Source of the DNA: Actinomyces graevenitzii C83
GTDB taxonomy: Bacteria > Actinomycetota > Actinomycetes > Actinomycetales > Actinomycetaceae
Reading direction: 5' to 3'
Length of the DNA stretch: 64,000 bases
NCBI RefSeq assembly: GCF_000239695.1
Contig: NZ_JH470338.1
Coordinates: 865,327 to 929,326, forward strand
Positions 61,126-64,000 of this stretch are shown here, piece by piece. The stretch's first letter is position 1, and each line of letters starts with the position of its first letter. Made by a program: the position numbers and the translations under genes. The notes beneath the pieces were generated by a model, which had not been told where the DNA came from, did no database searches, and saw only the letters and a list, made by a program, of their open reading frames with translations.

Positions 61126-64000
61126 TTAGTGCTGAGCGCGCAGGGTTTCTAGGCGCTCCTTGAAGACATCTAGGCCAATGATTTGGCGCGGTCGCAGCTC
61201 ATCAACATGGCCGTCTTGCACATACACATAGGCCGCGCGCACCTGGCTGATATCCACGTTTTGGCTGGCCGCCCAGGCATGCACATACAGCGAAAGCTGA
61301 TCTACCCGCACGCGCTGACCACCGGTTTTCCAGTCCACAATCAGCCACTGGGCGCGGCCTTTTTCAACCGCTTTAAACACGGCGTCAATACGACAACGCA
61401 CATTGAATCCAGCCAACCTAATTTCCTGGTCAATTTCGGTAGCGTAGGGACTATAGCCTTGCAGTATCTCCAGGTCAGCGACGTTATCAAGCCAGTCGTT
61501 AACCTGCTTGCGGTCAGCGGGGCTCAGGCGGTCACTGCCGGCTTCAGCTAGCGAAAGCAAAGTGCCTTCACTGTTTAGACGCTGCGACATTTCCTCATGG
61601 AAGGCTGTACCTAACCGCGCTGCCTTGGAAGGTGGCGGCGGCAGGGGGCGACGCAAAGACATGATGAAGTCTTCTTTACCCACTTTGGCCATGGCCGTGG
61701 CAGCCAGGTGACTAGGCAAAACAATTTCCTGCCCGTTTTCTTGGCGGATTTGGCGCTCTTGCAGCAGCAGGCGGGCTTGGCGCCACCAATCATCAAGCTG
61801 CGGCGCTAAACCTTCCGGTATTTGTAAAGCCTCTTCGGAGCCAGCACCCTGGCAGCCGCCCGCCGCGCTGACTAGGGCAGCTGCGCGCAGCCGCAAACTC
61901 AGCCCAGCCTGCTTGCCCGGCACAGCTTGGCCCGGCACATCTGCAACACCTGGCTCTTCCAGACCGGCCAGGGCGTCGAGCTGGTGCGGCCATACAGACA
62001 CCGAGCTTTGGTCTAAGGCGCGATTGCTTAAATCATCGTCGCGTTCATCATCTGCTAGGAACTGCACCATCTGTGAACGCTCTAGCTCTTTCAAAAACCG
62101 ACTGGTCATCTTGGGGGTCTTTGAAAGCGCCGCATAGTGGCTGGTAGTCAGCAGCAGCTGGCTACGGGCCCGAGTGTAGGCCACATAGGCCAGGCGCCGT
62201 TCCTCAGCCACCTCCCATTTACCAAGCTCACTGCGGTATTCCTCGCCGGCAGCCAAAATCGCATCTTTACCGGCCTGGGGGCTAAGCCCAATAAATGGGC
62301 ACGGCGGCAATGAGTCATAGTCGCGGCGCAGGGTATGGGGGAACTCGCTCACCTGGGTGATCCAGCTGTTTGCCAGCACCGTGTAGTCCTCTTTAGGCCG
62401 GCTACGGTAGCTGGGGAAATTGGCTTCCACCAGGCCGGGAACCACCACTATGTCCCATTCCAAACCTTTGGAGGCGTGCACGGTTAGCACTTGCACCGCG
62501 CCGGGGGCGGGCTCAACTTCAGGTAGTTCCAGCCCGCGTTCTTGGTCTTGGGCCGCGTTTAGCCAGCCTAAGAACACTTGCGCCCCAGCTTCAGGGTTTT
62601 GGGCTTTGAACGACGTCGCCTGGGCTCGCAGCGCTGCTAGCGCCCGCGCCCCCACCTCATTTACATCCACGCGCGCAGCAGCTTCAACATCCAACCCCAG
62701 GGCGCGCTCAGCCCAGGAGATGAAGTCCACCAGTTCCAAGTTGGCGGCCCCATTAGCTTCTTGCAGTATGCGCCCTAGGCGTTTGGCTTGGTATAGGCCC
62801 GCCGGTGACAGCGCGCAGGCATATTTTTTGCAGAAAGCTTCAAATGCTGCAAAGTTAACCACTATTTCGCTTAGGGCCTCAGCTAGTAGCGGCTCAGCGC
62901 TACTTTGCCCAGTGTTAGCGCGGGCGTTAACCAGTTCGCGGGCAAAGCTCCACACCACGTCTAGATCGGCGGCGTCGATCCCTACCAGGTCAATTAGCCG
63001 CATTAAGCGGTCGGCGCTGGTGGGGTCTAAAGCCACGCTCATCAGGGCGCGCACGTCAGCCACTTCAGGCACATCCAGCAGGCCCCCTAAACCCACCACC
63101 TCTACTGGAATGCCACGCTCAATCAGGGCGGCCACGATCGGGGTGAATTGGCTGCGGGTACGGCACAGCACCGCCATGGATTTGCTTGGAGACCAACGCT
63201 GGGCCAGGAATTTGGCGATCAGCTCAGCTTCAGCCAGGCCATCTTGCACTCTGGCAGCCCACACTTTGCCGCGCTCATCGCCCACCCCGGGGCGTTTAAC
63301 CAGTTTTTCTACTTTCACCTGACCACTGGCACGCAGCGGATCACTGATGCGGTTGGCTGCCTGCAAGATTTGTGGATCGTTACGCCAGGCAGTGGATAGT
63401 TGCAGCACCGGGCCGGCACCGTTGCTGAAGTGGCGGTGGAACTGGCCTAGCGCCGCTGAGCTGGCGCCGCGCCAACCATAAATGGCCTGGTTGGGGTCAC
63501 CCACAGCCACTACCCCGCAGCCGGCAAAGAGTCTGGAGAGCAAAATGGTTTGTGCCACCGAGGTGTCTTGGAACTCATCTAGCAGTACCGCTTTGAAGCG
63601 GTCACGGTATTGGGCGATTACGCGCGGCCCCACCCGCTCATCAGTAACGATCCGGCAGGCCAGTGCCACCTGGTCGCCAAAGTCCACCAGTGAGTTTTCA
63701 CGTTTGTAGTCAATGTAGCGCTCTACCAGATCCAGCACTTGGATACGTTTGGTCATGGCTGGCAGGCTTTTGGCGTCAATGGCTTTGGCTGCCCCGCGCA
63801 CTGAGCGCAGGTCTTTTAGGTTCTGGCTCAGATCTGCCATCAGTTCGCGGGCTTCATCTACGCTAAGTAGGTTTTCGTTAAGCGAGTTGGCTACCTGCAG
63901 GGCTAGTTCGGTGGCTGAATCTAGGGAACTGAAGGGTTCTTCAAATTCTTGGCCCCAGTTTTCCATCAGCTCATACATGATCTGCCAGGAGCTGGCGGGG
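61126..64000 (-). CDS. UvrD-family helicase with RecB-type nuclease domain (AdnA/AdnB-like), cut at the window edge
   Basis: The frame runs open through the right edge, so the N-terminus with Walker A lies outside. Visible helicase motifs are AVLLDEFQDTSVAQT (II), VGDPNQAIYGWRGAS (III), LTVHASKGLEWDIVVVPGL (V) and ERRLAYVAYTRARSQLLLT (VI). The C-terminal nuclease is PD-(D/E)xK: FHEEMSQRL, RCRIDAVFK and LIVDWKTGGQRVRVDQLSLY. This layout fits one subunit of the AdnAB double-strand-break resection machine of actinobacteria. Which subunit cannot be settled here. The stop region abuts tandem CAGG(C/T)AAACAAACA repeats and a palindromic element. Confidence 0.9.
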   Translation of the reverse strand, partial: PASSWQIMYELMENWGQEFEEPFSSLDSATELALQVANSLNENLLSVDEARELMADLSQNLKDLRSVRGAAKAIDAKSLPAMTKRIQVLDLVERYIDYKRENSLVDFGDQVALACRIVTDERVGPRVIAQYRDRFKAVLLDEFQDTSVAQTILLSRLFAGCGVVAVGDPNQAIYGWRGASSAALGQFHRHFSNGAGPVLQLSTAWRNDPQILQAANRISDPLRASGQVKVEKLVKRPGVGDERGKVWAARVQDGLAEAELIAKFLAQRWSPSKSMAVLCRTRSQFTPIVAALIERGIPVEVVGLGGLLDVPEVADVRALMSVALDPTSADRLMRLIDLVGIDAADLDVVWSFARELVNARANTGQSSAEPLLAEALSEIVVNFAAFEAFCKKYACALSPAGLYQAKRLGRILQEANGAANLELVDFISWAERALGLDVEAAARVDVNEVGARALAALRAQATSFKAQNPEAGAQVFLGWLNAAQDQERGLELPEVEPAPGAVQVLTVHASKGLEWDIVVVPGLVEANFPSYRSRPKEDYTVLANSWITQVSEFPHTLRRDYDSLPPCPFIGLSPQAGKDAILAAGEEYRSELGKWEVAEERRLAYVAYTRARSQLLLTTSHYAALSKTPKMTSRFLKELERSQMVQFLADDERDDDLSNRALDQSSVSVWPHQLDALAGLEEPGVADVPGQAVPGKQAGLSLRLRAAALVSAAGGCQGAGSEEALQIPEGLAPQLDDWWRQARLLLQERQIRQENGQEIVLPSHLAATAMAKVGKEDFIMSLRRPLPPPPSKAARLGTAFHEEMSQRLNSEGTLLSLAEAGSDRLSPADRKQVNDWLDNVADLEILQGYSPYATEIDQEIRLAGFNVRCRIDAVFKAVEKGRAQWLIVDWKTGGQRVRVDQLSLYVHAWAASQNVDISQVRAAYVYVQDGHVDELRPRQIIGLDVFKERLETLRAQH

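Overview
The window comes from a high-GC Gram-positive bacterium (Actinomycetota), most likely of the Actinomycetaceae or a close relative. Supporting signs are a single-chain Kgd 2-oxoglutarate enzyme, a Rho with a long Arg/Glu-rich insert, a SigR/RsrA thiol-stress pair beside a 24-residue bL37 gene, the order sucC-sucD-DUF6350-purN-purH, an AdnA/AdnB-type helicase-nuclease, a Tad pilus locus, many GTG/TTG starts and several apparently leaderless starts. The DNA is chromosomal and mostly housekeeping. No phage, plasmid, insertion sequence or CRISPR array was seen.

Layout. 1-4320 (minus): sucC, sucD, a fused DUF6350-PurN reading frame, then purH behind a ZTP riboswitch. 4494-6755: tandem-domain phosphofructokinase. 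7006-19711 (minus): pcrA, prmC, prfA, rpmE, rho, thrB, thrC, hom, argS. 19807-23472: Mn/Fe transporter mntH, then a nucleotidyltransferase/GHMP kinase pair. 23752: tRNA-Arg(CCG). 24046-32442: DUF805 protein, phosphoribosyltransferase, nuclease-like protein, M23 endopeptidase and two CNNM/CBS proteins, with three copies of an 80-bp palindromic repeat. 32722-41643: kgd, an SGNH pseudoenzyme, bL37, rsrA-sigR, a DoxX-like protein, aroA and rsgA. 41706-48094: a nitrite/denitrification-like island (Cys-rich regulator, NirK fused to a membrane domain, NnrS-like protein, DUF2249 protein, degenerate moaA). 48137-53880: uppP, a LysR regulator, a small membrane protein, and a TetR regulator divergent from an ABC-2 exporter with a two-domain ATPase. 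53953-58653 (minus): Tad pilus genes. 59104-64000: a phosphotransferase-like protein convergent with a truncated UvrD/RecB-type helicase-nuclease, with the fourth palindromic repeat between them.

Connections. SucCD and Kgd supply the lower TCA cycle. Hom, ThrC and ThrB make threonine, and Hom lacks its ACT regulatory domain. SigR appears to transcribe its own operon from a textbook GGGAAT-N18-GTT promoter. PurN and PurH are consecutive purine enzymes, with PurH translation probably gated by ZTP.

The most unusual features are structural. At many gene ends the last bases of the coding sequence, stop codon included, are repeated just downstream with an 18-23 nt period. Four copies of an 80-bp palindromic element lie at gene ends. 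Short tandem repeats have expanded inside otherwise conserved enzymes. All calls come from reading the sequence; no database search was run.
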